The notes under the pieces were generated by a model. That model saw only the letters and a program-made list of their open reading frames with translations. It was not told the DNA's origin and made no database searches. A stretch of 64,000 nucleotides of DNA, taken from the NCBI RefSeq assembly GCF_030812215.1, contig NZ_JAUSSG010000004.1, forward strand, positions 310,001-374,000. Direction: 5' to 3'. How positions within the stretch are numbered: position 1 is the first letter of the stretch; each line of letters starts with the position of its first letter. The translations under genes were made by a program, and so were the position numbers. Source of the stretch: Variovorax boronicumulans (GTDB lineage Bacteria; Pseudomonadota; Gammaproteobacteria; Burkholderiales; Burkholderiaceae_C). This document shows positions 16,842-26,200 of this stretch, piece after piece.

Positions 16842-16868
16842 AGCGCCCTTTCGAGGGCGCTTTTTTTT
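16842..16868 (+). terminator. Intrinsic terminator
   Basis: AGCGCCCT-TTCG-AGGGCGCT (16842-16861) is an 8-bp stem with a stable TTCG loop, followed by T to 16868. It ends the transcript of the 25-residue membrane protein and separates it from the convergent acyltransferase gene. Confidence 0.9.
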
Positions 16869-16881
16869 GCGAGGCCTGCGC

Positions 16882-17628
16882 TCAGTGCGTCTCGCGGCGC
16901 AGCTGCTGCACGTCTTCATGCAGCGATTGCGCCCAGGCGCGGCGCTCGCGGCCGTGCGAGTCCTGCGGTTCGCCGAAGCGCACGATGGCCAGCAGCGGTG
17001 GCGCGCGCAGCGTGTTCCACAGCGAGGTGACCAGGTTGTCGTCGTCGATGTAGCGCGGGGCCTGGCTGGTCTCGCCGGTGGCGGCATCGGCGAAGCGCAG
17101 CGCGGCGGGCAGCACCGGCGCGCCCGACGAGATGGCCGCCTGCAGCAAATTGGCGTGGAACGGCAGCAGCCCGCGACCGTCGCTCGTGGTGCCTTCGGGG
17201 AACACGCCGATGAGGTCGCCTTCGCGCAGCGCCTCGGTCATGTGGTGCACCACGCGCAGTGCATCGCGGCGGCGTTCGCGTTCGATGTAGAGCGAGCCCG
17301 CGCCGGTGGAGAGCGTGCCGATCAGCGGCCAGTGCTTGACGCCCGACTTCGATACGAAGCGCACATGGCGCGCCGCATGGATGGCGGTGATGTCGAGCCA
17401 CGAGAGGTGGTTGCTGATGAGCAGCACCGGCCCCGCGGGCGGCGGCGTGCCCTGCACCTTGAGCGTGATGCCCATGATCTCGAGCATGCGGCGCGACCAT
17501 TCCTGCACGCGCGCATTGCGCTCGGCCTGCGAGAGGCCCGGAAAGGTGAAGCGGATCGTCCACCACCCGGCCAGCGCGTGTCCCACCGCGTGCAGCAGGC
17601 GCCAGCAGGCCTTCAGCGAATGAAGCAT
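16882..17628 (-). CDS. Lysophospholipid acyltransferase (PlsC-type 1-acylglycerol-3-phosphate acyltransferase)
   Basis: A 248-residue membrane-associated acyltransferase. Motif I is NHLSWLDI (catalytic His and Asp, around residues 73-78), motif III is VFPEGTTSDG near 143, and an N-terminal hydrophobic stretch anchors it to the inner membrane. The family transfers a fatty acyl group to the sn-2 position of lysophosphatidate or to related acceptors. The exact acceptor cannot be told from sequence, and PlsC is only one option since genomes of this group carry several paralogues. It starts 18 bp after pyrC' on the same strand, so it probably shares the pyrimidine transcript. The ATG at 17628 is the first in frame. 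Confidence 0.88.
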   Translation of the reverse strand: MLHSLKACWRLLHAVGHALAGWWTIRFTFPGLSQAERNARVQEWSRRMLEIMGITLKVQGTPPPAGPVLLISNHLSWLDITAIHAARHVRFVSKSGVKHWPLIGTLSTGAGSLYIERERRRDALRVVHHMTEALREGDLIGVFPEGTTSDGRGLLPFHANLLQAAISSGAPVLPAALRFADAATGETSQAPRYIDDDNLVTSLWNTLRAPPLLAIVRFGEPQDSHGRERRAWAQSLHEDVQQLRRETH

Positions 17629-17646
17629 GGAACGTGGATGTCGTTT

Positions 17647-18930
17647 TCAGCCGTGGACGACGCGGCCGGCGACCAGCGTATGGCGCGCACGGCCCTGCAC
17701 CGGGTAGCCGGCGAAGGGCGTGTGCTTGCCCTGGCTCTTGAGCGCATCGGGCTCGACCTGCCATTCGAGCGCCGGATCGACCACGCAGAGATCGGCCACG
17801 CCGCCTTCGACGAGGCGGCCGATGCCGGTGCCCGCGTCGGCCGTGGCCAGCAGCCGCGCCGGTGCGGAGGTGATGACCTCGATGGCCCGCGCGATGCCCG
17901 CGCCGCTGCGCTCGCCCCATTGCAGCGCGAGCGGCAGCAGCAGTTCGAGCCCGGTGGCGCCGGGTTCGCTTTCGGCGAAGGGCAGCGTCTTGGCGTCGGC
18001 CTCGACCGGCGTGTGGTCGGACACCAGCGCATCGATGGTGCCGTCGGCCAGCGCGGCGGAGAGCGCGTCGCGGTCGCCCTGCTGGCGCAGCGGCGGGTTC
18101 AGGCGCGCGCGGCTGTCGAAGTAGCCGATGTCGGTGTCGGCCAGGTGCAGCGAGTTGATGCTGACGTCGCAGGTCAGCGGCAAGCCCTGCGCCTTGGCCG
18201 CGCGCACCAGCGCCACGCCCGCGGCGCTGGAGATGCGGCACAGGTGCACGCGCGCGCCGGTGCTCTTCATGAGCTCGACGATGGTGAAGATGGCGATGGT
18301 CTCGGCCGACACGGGTACGCCCGAGAGGCCGAGGCGCGTGGCGAGCGGGCCGCTGGCGGCCACGCCCTTGCCGAGGTCGCGGTCCTGCGGGCGCAGCCAC
18401 ACGGTGTAGCCGAAGGTGCTTGCGTAGAGCAGCGCCCGCTGCAGCACCTGGGTGTCGGCGAGTGGCACGTCGGCCTGGCTGAAGCCGATGCAGCCGGCCT
18501 CGGTGAGCTCGGCCATCTCGGTGAGCACGCCGCCCGCGAGGCTGCGGGTGAGCGCGCCCAGCGGAAAGAGGCGCGCGCACTGCAACTTTTCGGCGCGGAA
18601 CTTGAGCATTTCGACCAGGCCGGGCTCGTCGAGCACGGGGTCGGTGTCGGGCGGGCACACGAGGCTGGTCACGCCGCCCGCGATGGCCGCGGCCATTTCG
18701 CTCTCCAGCATGCCTTCGTGCTCGTAGCCCGGCTCGCGCAGGCGCGCGGCGAGGTCCACGAGGCCGGGCACGACGATGCAGCCGGCGGCGTCGATGGTGC
18801 GGTCGGCCTTGAAGCCAGCCGGCGTGTTGCCGATGCCGGCGATCTTGCCGTCGGCGATGGCGATGTCGGTCTTCTTGTCGGTGCCCGAGGCGGGGTCGAT
18901 GACGCGGCCGTTGGTGATTTGAATATTCAT
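17647..18930 (-). CDS. pyrC': Inactive dihydroorotase homologue PyrC' (aspartate transcarbamoylase partner)
   Basis: A 427-residue amidohydrolase-fold protein that lacks the catalytic metal site. Active class I dihydroorotases have D-x-H-x-H-LREPG; here the segment reads DLAARLREPG (near residue 60), so both metal-binding histidines are gone. SDHTPV still carries the later histidine, but the site cannot be complete. The PPDTDPVLDEPG segment matches the pseudo-dihydroorotase of Pseudomonas, which forms a dodecamer with PyrB and is needed for its assembly. pyrB lies directly upstream in the operon, which supports that role. The real dihydroorotase must be elsewhere. The ATG at 18930 (MNIQITNGRVIDP) is the natural family start. 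Confidence 0.9.
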   Translation of the reverse strand: MNIQITNGRVIDPASGTDKKTDIAIADGKIAGIGNTPAGFKADRTIDAAGCIVVPGLVDLAARLREPGYEHEGMLESEMAAAIAGGVTSLVCPPDTDPVLDEPGLVEMLKFRAEKLQCARLFPLGALTRSLAGGVLTEMAELTEAGCIGFSQADVPLADTQVLQRALLYASTFGYTVWLRPQDRDLGKGVAASGPLATRLGLSGVPVSAETIAIFTIVELMKSTGARVHLCRISSAAGVALVRAAKAQGLPLTCDVSINSLHLADTDIGYFDSRARLNPPLRQQGDRDALSAALADGTIDALVSDHTPVEADAKTLPFAESEPGATGLELLLPLALQWGERSGAGIARAIEVITSAPARLLATADAGTGIGRLVEGGVADLCVVDPALEWQVEPDALKSQGKHTPFAGYPVQGRARHTLVAGRVVHG

Positions 18931-18965
18931 GCGTCTGTACTTCCGATGGCAGTCAGGGCCTTTTC

Positions 18966-19069
18966 GGGGAACACCGTGGAACCGGCTTCGCCGGGCCACT
19001 GGTGTTGCCCCCGGTAGGGGGTTGGCGAAGCGACACGAAGTGCGCGAAGACTGGGGGCGAGCAACATGT
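18966..19069 (-). repeat. Dispersed structured element, copy 1
   Basis: Read on the minus strand it begins right after the pyrB stop with TGTTGCTCGCCCCCAG, continues with CGCACTTCGTGTCGCTTCG and a CCCCC-TACC-GGGGG hairpin, and ends in a 37-nt hairpin (18970-19006) with outer stem AACACC/GGTGTT and middle stem GTGG/CCAC. It is about 100 bp long, lies between pyrB and pyrC', and points in the direction of transcription. Confidence 0.9.
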
Positions 19070-20032
19070 CTATGCTTCGTTCCCTGCCACGATGCTCATG
19101 ACGGCCATGCGGACCGCGATGCCGAAGGTGACCTGCGGGAGGATCACGCTCTGCTTGCCATCGACCACGGCGGAGTCGATCTCCACGCCGCGGTTGATCG
19201 GCCCCGGGTGCATCACGATGGCGTCCGACTTCGCCAGTTGCAGCTTCTCGGGCGTGAGGCCGTAGGTCTTGAAGAACTCCTGCGACGAAGGCAGCAGCGC
19301 ACCGCTCATGCGCTCGTTCTGCAGGCGCAGCATGATGATGACGTCGCAGTCCTTGATGCCTTCTTCGAGCGTGTGGCACACGCGCACGCCCATGCCGGCC
19401 ATGTCGCCGGGCACCAGCGTCTTCGGGCCGACCACGCGCACTTCGGCACAGCCGAGCGTCGTCAGGGCATGGATGTCCGAGCGCGCCACGCGCGAATGCA
19501 GCACGTCGCCCACGATCGCGACCGTGAGGTTCGAAAAATCTTTCTTGTAGTGGCGGATCGTGTACATGTCGAGCAGCCCCTGCGTCGGGTGCGCGTGGCG
19601 GCCGTCGCCGGCATTCACCACGTGCACATGCGGCGCGACGTGCTGCGCGATCAGGTAGGGCGCGCCCGATTCGCTGTGGCGCACCACGAACAGGTCGGCG
19701 GCCATGGCGCTCAGGTTGGCGATGGTGTCCAGCAGCGACTCGCCCTTGGTGGCCGAGGAGCGCGCGATGTCCAGGTTGATGACGTCGGCACTCAGGCGCT
19801 TGGCGGCGATCTCGAAGGTGGTGCGGGTGCGCGTGCTGTTCTCGAAGAACAGGTTGAACACGCTCTTGCCGCGCAGCAGCGGCACCTTCTTCACCTCGCG
19901 GTCGCTCACGCTCGTGAAGTTGGCGGCGGTGTCGAGGATGTGCGTGACGATGTCCTTGGGCAGGCCCTCGATCGACAGCAGGTGGATGAGCTCGCCGTTC
20001 TTGTTGAGCTGCGGATTTCGCTTGTAGAGCAT
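19070..20032 (-). CDS. pyrB: Aspartate carbamoyltransferase catalytic subunit
   Basis: A 320-residue enzyme that joins carbamoyl phosphate to aspartate in the first committed step of pyrimidine synthesis. It has the carbamoyl-phosphate loop [13 protein letters not shown], the HPTQGLLD segment and [11 protein letters not shown] near the C-terminus. The ATG at 20032 with GGGAGG upstream gives the usual length; the open frame continues far upstream without a start of quality. The gene is preceded by pyrR and followed by the inactive partner pyrC', the arrangement seen in Pseudomonas and Burkholderiales, where PyrB and PyrC' form one complex. A dispersed structured element lies directly after its stop codon. 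Confidence 0.97.
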   Translation of the reverse strand: MLYKRNPQLNKNGELIHLLSIEGLPKDIVTHILDTAANFTSVSDREVKKVPLLRGKSVFNLFFENSTRTRTTFEIAAKRLSADVINLDIARSSATKGESLLDTIANLSAMAADLFVVRHSESGAPYLIAQHVAPHVHVVNAGDGRHAHPTQGLLDMYTIRHYKKDFSNLTVAIVGDVLHSRVARSDIHALTTLGCAEVRVVGPKTLVPGDMAGMGVRVCHTLEEGIKDCDVIIMLRLQNERMSGALLPSSQEFFKTYGLTPEKLQLAKSDAIVMHPGPINRGVEIDSAVVDGKQSVILPQVTFGIAVRMAVMSIVAGNEA

Positions 20033-20040
20033 TACTTGTA

Positions 20041-20112
20041 GGCCTCCCGCCGGGCCGCCCCAAGGGAGGCCTGCGCCCCCTCGGGGGGCAGTGAATACAC
20101 GAAGTGATGAAC
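20041..20112 (-). repeat. Variant GC-rich palindromic element between pyrR and pyrB
   Basis: This 72-bp gap reads on the minus strand as CACTTCGTGTATTCACTG, a GCCCCCC-GA-GGGGGC hairpin and a G/C-rich tail. It shares the CACTTCGTGT segment and a strong C/G hairpin with the dispersed element but has a different tail, so it is a related or hybrid form. Confidence 0.5.
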
Positions 20113-20120
20113 GTGGGGGT

Positions 20121-20618
20121 TCACGTGTTCTCCTCCACCTTGAGGCTGAAGGCGCCGTCGTCGGCGCGGGCGAGCGCGAGGAGTTGCGTGTCGGGCAGCG
20201 TGAGTTTCGCGGCTGCGAAATCAGCCGCCACGGGCAGCTCGCGGCCACCGCGATCGACCAGCACCGCGAGCCGCACGCAGGCGGGGCGGCCGAAGTCGAA
20301 CAGCTCGTTGAGCACGGCGCGGATGGTGCGGCCGGTGTAGAGCACGTCGTCCAGCAGCAGCACGTCGGTGCCGTTCACGTCGAAGGGCAGCGAGGTCTGC
20401 GCGCTGGCCGAGAGACCGCGGCGCGCGAAGTCGTCGCGGTGCATGGCCGAGGAGATGACGCCGGGCGCGCCGGCGAGGCCCAGGTCTTTCTGCAGCCGCT
20501 CGACCAGCCAGGCGCCGCCGGAGGTGATGCCGACCAGTTTCGTTTCAGGGCGCAGCAGCGCCTTCACGCCGGCCAGCAGCCCTGTGTAGAGCGCTTCGGC
20601 ATCGGGTATTGAACTCAC
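20121..20618 (-). CDS. pyrR: Bifunctional pyr operon regulator / uracil phosphoribosyltransferase PyrR
   Basis: A 165-residue phosphoribosyltransferase-fold protein. The PRPP-binding motif [16 protein letters not shown] is present near residue 86, and the early [13 protein letters not shown] segment is family-like. PyrR converts uracil and PRPP to UMP and in many bacteria also binds pyr mRNA; an RNA target was not identified here. The start is a GTG at 20618 with a GGAG site, and its first bases overlap the last four of ruvX, so translation is probably coupled. It heads the pyrR-pyrB-pyrC' block. Confidence 0.93.
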   Translation of the reverse strand: MSSIPDAEALYTGLLAGVKALLRPETKLVGITSGGAWLVERLQKDLGLAGAPGVISSAMHRDDFARRGLSASAQTSLPFDVNGTDVLLLDDVLYTGRTIRAVLNELFDFGRPACVRLAVLVDRGGRELPVAADFAAAKLTLPDTQLLALARADDGAFSLKVEENT

Positions 20619-21058
20619 GGGAGACTCCTCAAAAATTGCTCCAGGATGATGCAGGCGGAGGCGGCATCGGCATCGCGTGCGCCGGACGACAGCGCCTCGG
20701 TGGTGCTGTAGCGCTCGTCAACCTCGAACACCTGCAGGTTGAAACGGCCCCGCAGCTGGCGCGCGAATTTCTGCGCGCGGCGGGTGTTCTCGTGGGGGGC
20801 GCCGTCGGGGTGGTAGGGCACGCCGATCACCAGCGCATCGGGCTGCCATTCCTTGATGCGGGCCTCGACCTGCGCGAAGCGGGCATCGCCCTCGGCTTTG
20901 ATGGTGGCCTGCGGCGTGGCCGTTTGAAGCAGCCGGTTGCCACTGGCCACGCCGGTGCGCTTCAGGCCGAAGTCGAAGGCCAGGAAGGTCTGGAAATGGG
21001 AAGGGACCGGAACGGGAACGGAAGAATTGGCGGGAGCTGGGGCTGGAGCGTCTGGCAT
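20615..21058 (-). CDS. ruvX: Putative Holliday junction resolvase RuvX (YqgF)
   Basis: A 147-residue RNase H-fold nuclease of the YqgF family. It has the FLAFDFGLKRTGVASGN strand that carries the first catalytic aspartate, the VIGVPYHPDG loop, and VDERYSTTEA near the end. The family is implicated in Holliday junction resolution and in processing of the 5' end of pre-16S rRNA. About 20 extra residues rich in Ala and Pro precede the domain (MPDAPAPAPAN), an N-terminal tail without a fold. The gene starts 8 bp after algH and overlaps pyrR by four bases, so all three are in one operon. Confidence 0.93.
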   Translation of the reverse strand: MPDAPAPAPANSSVPVPVPSHFQTFLAFDFGLKRTGVASGNRLLQTATPQATIKAEGDARFAQVEARIKEWQPDALVIGVPYHPDGAPHENTRRAQKFARQLRGRFNLQVFEVDERYSTTEALSSGARDADAASACIILEQFLRSLP

Positions 21059-21066
21059 GACGGCGC

Positions 21067-21666
21067 TCACGCGTGGCCCGCTTCCGGCGACAGTTTCCAG
21101 GCCTCCAGGCCCAGCAGCAGCAGCGCCTTGTCGTAGCGCTGCTCGATCGGGGTGTCGAAGATCACGGCCGGGTCGGCGCTCACGGTGAGCCAGCTGTTCT
21201 CGGCCAGTTCCGATTCGAGCTGGCCCTCGCCCCAGGCCGAATAGCCCAGGGAGACCAGCACCTTGCGGGGGCCCGCGCCGGTGGCCAGGGCCTCCAGCAC
21301 GTCCTTGGAGGTGGTCATCTCCAGCCCGCCGGGGATGGTCATGGTCGAGGCGTAGACCGATTCCTCGGGCTTCTCGGCCTGGGTGAAAACCGGCTCGTGC
21401 AGCACGAAGCCGCGCTCGGTCTGCACCGGGCCGCCCTGGAAAACGGGGGCTTCGCCCAGCTCGGGGCGGGCCAGGTGGAGCTCGATCTTCTCGAACAGCA
21501 CCTTCAGGTTGATGTCGCTGGGTTTGTTGATCACCAGGCCGAGCGCACCGCGCTCGCTGTGTTCGCAGAGGTACACGACGCTGCGGTTGAAAGTTTTGTC
21601 TTCCATCCCGGGCATCGCTATCAAAAAGTGATGCGTGAGGTTCATCGGGGCAGAATCGGCAGCCAT
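21067..21666 (-). CDS. algH: YqgE/AlgH family protein
   Basis: A 199-residue single-domain protein of the YqgE/AlgH family, recognised by MNLTHHFLIAMPGM, FNRSVVYLCEHSERGALGL, INKP and later SLGYSAWGEGQLESE. The biochemical role is unsettled; in Pseudomonas AlgH was linked to alginate regulation. It is the first gene of the algH-ruvX-pyrR-pyrB-pyrC' series. The ATG at 21666 abuts the divergent photolyase ATG in a CATATG; an internal ATG at 21645 (MNLTHH) would leave room for promoter elements and is the more typical family start. Both are possible. Confidence 0.9.
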   Translation of the reverse strand: MAADSAPMNLTHHFLIAMPGMEDKTFNRSVVYLCEHSERGALGLVINKPSDINLKVLFEKIELHLARPELGEAPVFQGGPVQTERGFVLHEPVFTQAEKPEESVYASTMTIPGGLEMTTSKDVLEALATGAGPRKVLVSLGYSAWGEGQLESELAENSWLTVSADPAVIFDTPIEQRYDKALLLLGLEAWKLSPEAGHA

Positions 21667-23166
21667 ATGCCACCCATTTTACTGGCCGTCGACAAGACCT
21701 ATCCCAAGGGACTCATGTGGTTCCGCCGCGACCTGCGCGTGGACGACAACGCAGCGCTCTACCGGGCCCTTCGGGCCTGCCGTCAGGTGGTCTGTGTTTT
21801 CGTGTTCGACAAGGCGATCCTGGAGGGGCTGCCCAGTGCCGACAGGCGGGTGGAATTCATCCGCGAATCGCTGCTGGAACTCCAGGCGGAGCTGGGCGCC
21901 CTCAGCGGCGGGCTGATCGTGCGGCATTCCCACGCGGTGCAGGAAATCCCCGCGCTCGCGAGCGACCTGGGCGTGCAGGCCGTGTTCGCCAACCGCGACG
22001 ACGAGCCCGATGCGCTGGAGCGCGATGCCCGGGTGCTCGGCGCGCTGGCCAATGCGGGCATCGCCTTCCACACCTACAAGGACTCGACCATCTTCGACCG
22101 CGACGAGGTCATGACCAAGACCGGCCAGCCCTACACGGTGTTCACGCCCTACAAGCGGGCCTGGCTTGCGAAGGTGGATTCGTTCTTCCTGAAGCCCTAC
22201 CCGGTGCGCGGCCACGCCGATGCGCTGGTTCCGCCGCCGCAGGCCTACCGCGAGCCGATGCCCTCGCTGGGCGAACTCGGTTTCGAAAAGACCAACCTGT
22301 CGACGCTGGAGATTCCGACCGGCTCGCTCGGGGCCGGCGTCCTGTTCGGGGATTTCTTCGAGCGCATCGACCGCTACGACGAAGCGCGCAACTTTCCCGC
22401 GGTGCGCGGCCCCAGCTACATGGGCGTGCACCTGCGCTTCGGCACGGTGTCGATCCGCCAGGTGGCGAGCGTGGCGCACCAGCTCTCGCTGCAGGGCAAC
22501 ACGGGCGCGGCGACCTGGCTGAGCGAGCTGATCTGGCGCGACTTCTACTTCCAGATCCTCACGCACTTCCCGCACGTGCACAAAGGCGGCGAATCGAAGA
22601 GCTTCCGCCCCGAGTACGACAAGATCCAGTGGCACCACGGCAAGCACGCCGACCAGCTCTTCGACGCCTGGTGCGAGGGCCGCACCGGCTACCCGTTGGT
22701 CGATGCGGCCATGCTGCAGATCAACCAGAGCGGCTACATGCACAACCGCCTGCGCATGGTGGTGGCGAGCTTTCTGTGCAAGGACCTGGGGCTGGACTGG
22801 CGCCGGGGCGAGCGCTACTTCGCGCTGCACCTGAACGACTTCGAGCTGGCCTCCAACAACGGCGGCTGGCAGTGGGCAAGTTCGAGCGGCTGCGATGCGC
22901 AGCCCTACTTCCGCATCTTCAACCCGGTGACGCAGAGCGAGCGCTTCGACCCCGAGGGCAAGTTCATCCGCCGCTACCTGCCGCAGCTGGCAAAACTGTC
23001 GAACGCGGCGATCCATGCGCCCTGGATGGCCTCCCCGGTCGAGCTGGAGGCCGCAGGCATCAAGCTGGGCGAGACCTATCCGATGCCCGTGGTGGACCAC
23101 GCCGAGGCGCGCGAGAAGACCCTGCAGCGCTACGGCGTGGCGCGGGCCAAGGCGCTGCAGAAATAG
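21667..23166 (+). CDS. phr: Deoxyribodipyrimidine photolyase
   Basis: A 499-residue light-dependent DNA repair enzyme that reverses cyclobutane pyrimidine dimers with FADH and an antenna chromophore. The N-terminal Rossmann part starts MWFRRDLRVDDNAAL and holds VVCVFVFDKAILEGL. The C-terminal FAD part has the signature WRDFYFQIL, DAAMLQINQSGYMHNRLRM and NGGWQWASSSGCDAQPYFR, which are typical of class I CPD photolyases. Length agrees with the 472-residue E. coli enzyme plus a short tail. Two starts are possible, ATG at 21667 and the ATG at 21715 with an AAGGGA purine run just before it. It is followed by a bidirectional terminator. Confidence 0.95.
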   Translation: MPPILLAVDKTYPKGLMWFRRDLRVDDNAALYRALRACRQVVCVFVFDKAILEGLPSADRRVEFIRESLLELQAELGALSGGLIVRHSHAVQEIPALASDLGVQAVFANRDDEPDALERDARVLGALANAGIAFHTYKDSTIFDRDEVMTKTGQPYTVFTPYKRAWLAKVDSFFLKPYPVRGHADALVPPPQAYREPMPSLGELGFEKTNLSTLEIPTGSLGAGVLFGDFFERIDRYDEARNFPAVRGPSYMGVHLRFGTVSIRQVASVAHQLSLQGNTGAATWLSELIWRDFYFQILTHFPHVHKGGESKSFRPEYDKIQWHHGKHADQLFDAWCEGRTGYPLVDAAMLQINQSGYMHNRLRMVVASFLCKDLGLDWRRGERYFALHLNDFELASNNGGWQWASSSGCDAQPYFRIFNPVTQSERFDPEGKFIRRYLPQLAKLSNAAIHAPWMASPVELEAAGIKLGETYPMPVVDHAEAREKTLQRYGVARAKALQK

Positions 23167-23191
23167 AAAAAGGCCCCGAGGGGCCTTTTTT
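23167..23191. terminator. Bidirectional intrinsic terminator between phr and chpA
   Basis: AAAAAGGCC-CCGAGG-GGCCTTTTT gives a strong stem with A on one side and T on the other, so it can end both the photolyase transcript and the convergent pil-chp transcript. Confidence 0.9.
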
Positions 23192-23213
23192 CGATGAGCG
23201 CCAGAACGCGGCT

Positions 23214-26200
23214 TCAGGCTGCGGCTGCCAGCGCCGCTTCGCTCGTGTACGCACGCACCAGGCGCAGCAGTTCCTCTTCCGAGTAGGGCTTGCCCAGGTA
23301 GTGGTTCACGCCCAGCGTGCGCGCGTAGTCGCGGTGCTTCTCGGCGATGCGCGAGGTGATCATGATGATCGGCAGCTCGGCCAGCGCGGCGTCGGCGCGG
23401 ATGTTGCGGGCCAGGTCGAAGCCGTCCATGCGCGGCATCTCGATGTCCGACAGCACCACCGACGGACGCTCCTGCTGGAGGCGTTCGAGCGCCTGCAGGC
23501 CGTCGGCCGCGAGCGACACGCGATAGCCTTCGCGCTGCAGCAGGCGCTGCGTGACGCGGCGCACGGTGATGGAGTCGTCCACCACCAGCACCAGCGGCAC
23601 CAACGGCGCCACCGGGGCCAGCACCGGCATCGGTTCCTGCGGGGCGCCTTGGTCGGCCGTGGCCGAAGCGGCATGCGCCGGCACCACGAGCGCAGCGGCC
23701 TGGCGCTGGCGCGCCTGATCGCCATGCACTGCCGCGAGCGCCACCGGGTTGTAGATCAGCGCCACCGCGCCCGAAGCCAGCACCGAGATGCCGGCGAGGC
23801 CGGGCAGGCGCGCGAGCTGCGGGCCGAGGTTCTTCACCACGACTTCCTGGTTGCCCAGCACTTCGTCCACGTGCAGCGCAACGCGCTGTGCCGCGCTTCG
23901 CACGATCACGAGGGTGTTGTTCTTGGCACCGGCATGCTCGCTGCGGGTCGAGGCCTGCAGCAGCGCGCCGGCCCAGTAGAACGGCACCTGTTCGCTGCCG
24001 AACGGATGGCTGTTGTGCAGGTAGGCGGCTTCCAGGTCGGTGCCGCTCACGCGCTGGACCAGTTCCACGAGGTTCGACGGCACGCCGATCGACACCTCGC
24101 CGGCACGCAGCATCACCACGTGCGTCACGGCGGTGGTCAGCGGCAGCACCAGCTTGAAGGTGGTGCCCTGCCCGGCCGTGCTGTGCGTTTCGATGCGGCC
24201 GCCGAGCGCCGAGATCTGCGCGCGAACCACGTCCATGCCGATGCCGCGGCCTGCCAGTTCGGAGACCTGTCCAGCCGTCGAGAAACCGGGCTTGAAGATC
24301 AGCTCGGTGGCTTCTTCCGGCGTGAGTTCCTGGTCGCCCGCCAGCAGGCCGAGTGCGCGGGCACGCTCGGCGATGCGTTTCTGGTCGAGTCCGGCGCCGT
24401 CGTCGCGGAAGCTCACCGAGACGTCGTTGCCTTCGTGGTGCAGGTCGATGACGATGAGGCCGCTCGCGTCCTTGCCGGCCTTCTCGCGCGCCGCCGAATC
24501 CTCGATGCCGTGCGCCACGCAGTTGCGCAGCAAATGCTCGAAGGCGGGCGTCATCCGGTCGAGCACGCCGCGGTCCATTTCGATGGAGCCACCGACGATG
24601 TCCAGGCGCACCTGCTTGCCGGTGTCCTTCGATGCCTGGCGCACCACGCGGTAGAGGCGGTCGGAAATGCCTTCGAACTCCACCATGCGCGTGCGCAGCA
24701 GGCCGCGCTGCAGTTCGCGGGTCTGGCGAGCCTGGACGCTCAGGTCGTCTTCCGTCGCCTGCACCGTCTTTTGCAGCGTGCGCTGCACGGTGGCCACGTC
24801 GTTCACCGACTCGGCCATCATGCGCGTGAGTTCCTGCACGCGGGTGAAGCGGTCGAACTCGAGCGGGTCGAAGCTCTGCTGCGAGTCCTTGGCTTGCGCC
24901 AGGCGCGACTGCATCTGGCTTTCGGCCTGCACTTCGATGTCGCGCAGCTGCTGGCGCAGGCGATCCAGGTTGCCCGTGAGGTCGGAGAGCGATCCGCGCA
25001 GCTGGCCGAGTTCGGCCTCGAGGCGCGAGCGCGTGATGATGACCTCACCGGTCTGCGCGACCAGGCGGTCGAGCAGTTGGGTGCGGATGCGCACGGCCTG
25101 GCCCGATGCGGCGCGCAGCGGCGCGAGCAAGGCGGGCGCCGGGCGCGGCTGCAGCATCCTGACGCCCGATTCGGCGATCGCACCGGCTTCGCCCGGTTCG
25201 ACAGGGGAGGCATCCTCGTCGTTCGCGGGCACGCCGACATCGGCTGCCGCGACCTGGGCAATGGAAACCGCCGGCACCGGCGCGGTGGCCGCGGCCACCA
25301 GCTGGGCCATTTCGACCTGGGTGGCATCGTCGGCCGCGCGCAGCGCATCGAAGGTGGCTTGCAGGGCGTCCAGGCGGGTGAGCAGCTTCTCGATGTCGGC
25401 CCGCTCCGCGCCCTGGGAGCCCAGGACTTCGATCTCGGACTCCATGCGGTGCGCGCGTTCGCCCAGGCGCATGGCGCCGGCCAGTCGCGCGCTGCCCTTG
25501 AGCGTGTGCAGCGTGCGCAGCACCGAGGCGCGCGGCGCGCCATCGTCGGGATGGTGCGACCACTGGCGGAGCGCTTCGCCCAGCTGGGGCAGCAGGTCGG
25601 CGGCCTCTTCCTCGAAGATCGGGAACAGGTCGGCGTCGACCGCATCGGCCAGGTCAATGGCGTCTTCGGAGTCGTCCAGTGCCACGTCGGCCATGCCGTC
25701 GTTGGACACGATCTGCTGGAACGGCCGGACTTCGCTGCGCACGGCAGCTTCGAGCGGCATGGGCGCCGCCGCGATGTCGCGCAGCGCCTGCAACGTGCCT
25801 TCGGCCGGATCGCGCAGGAACCCGACGGCGAACTGGTGCAGCAGGCGGCGCAACTCGTCGGCCGCGGCAACCAGCACCACGCCCTGTTCACGCGTGCCGC
25901 TGCCCTGCATCTGCAGGTGCTGCAGCGCCGATTCGAGCAGGCGCGCCATGCCCGAAAGGCTGTGGAAGCCGACGGTGGCGGAGCTGCCGGCCAGCGAATG
26001 CGCGAGCGCGATGGTCGAGTCGGGCAGGCGCTCGTGCGATTCGAGGGCCCATTCGCCCACGTCGGTGGCCAGTTGCCTGGACCATTCGTCGGCTTCGTTG
26101 AGGTAGACGTTGTAGAGCGCGATGCCGATGCGCAGCGGACCGATCACCTTGACCTGGTCTTCGGCGCTGGAGGAGGCGGAGAGTTCTTCTTCCGCAACTT

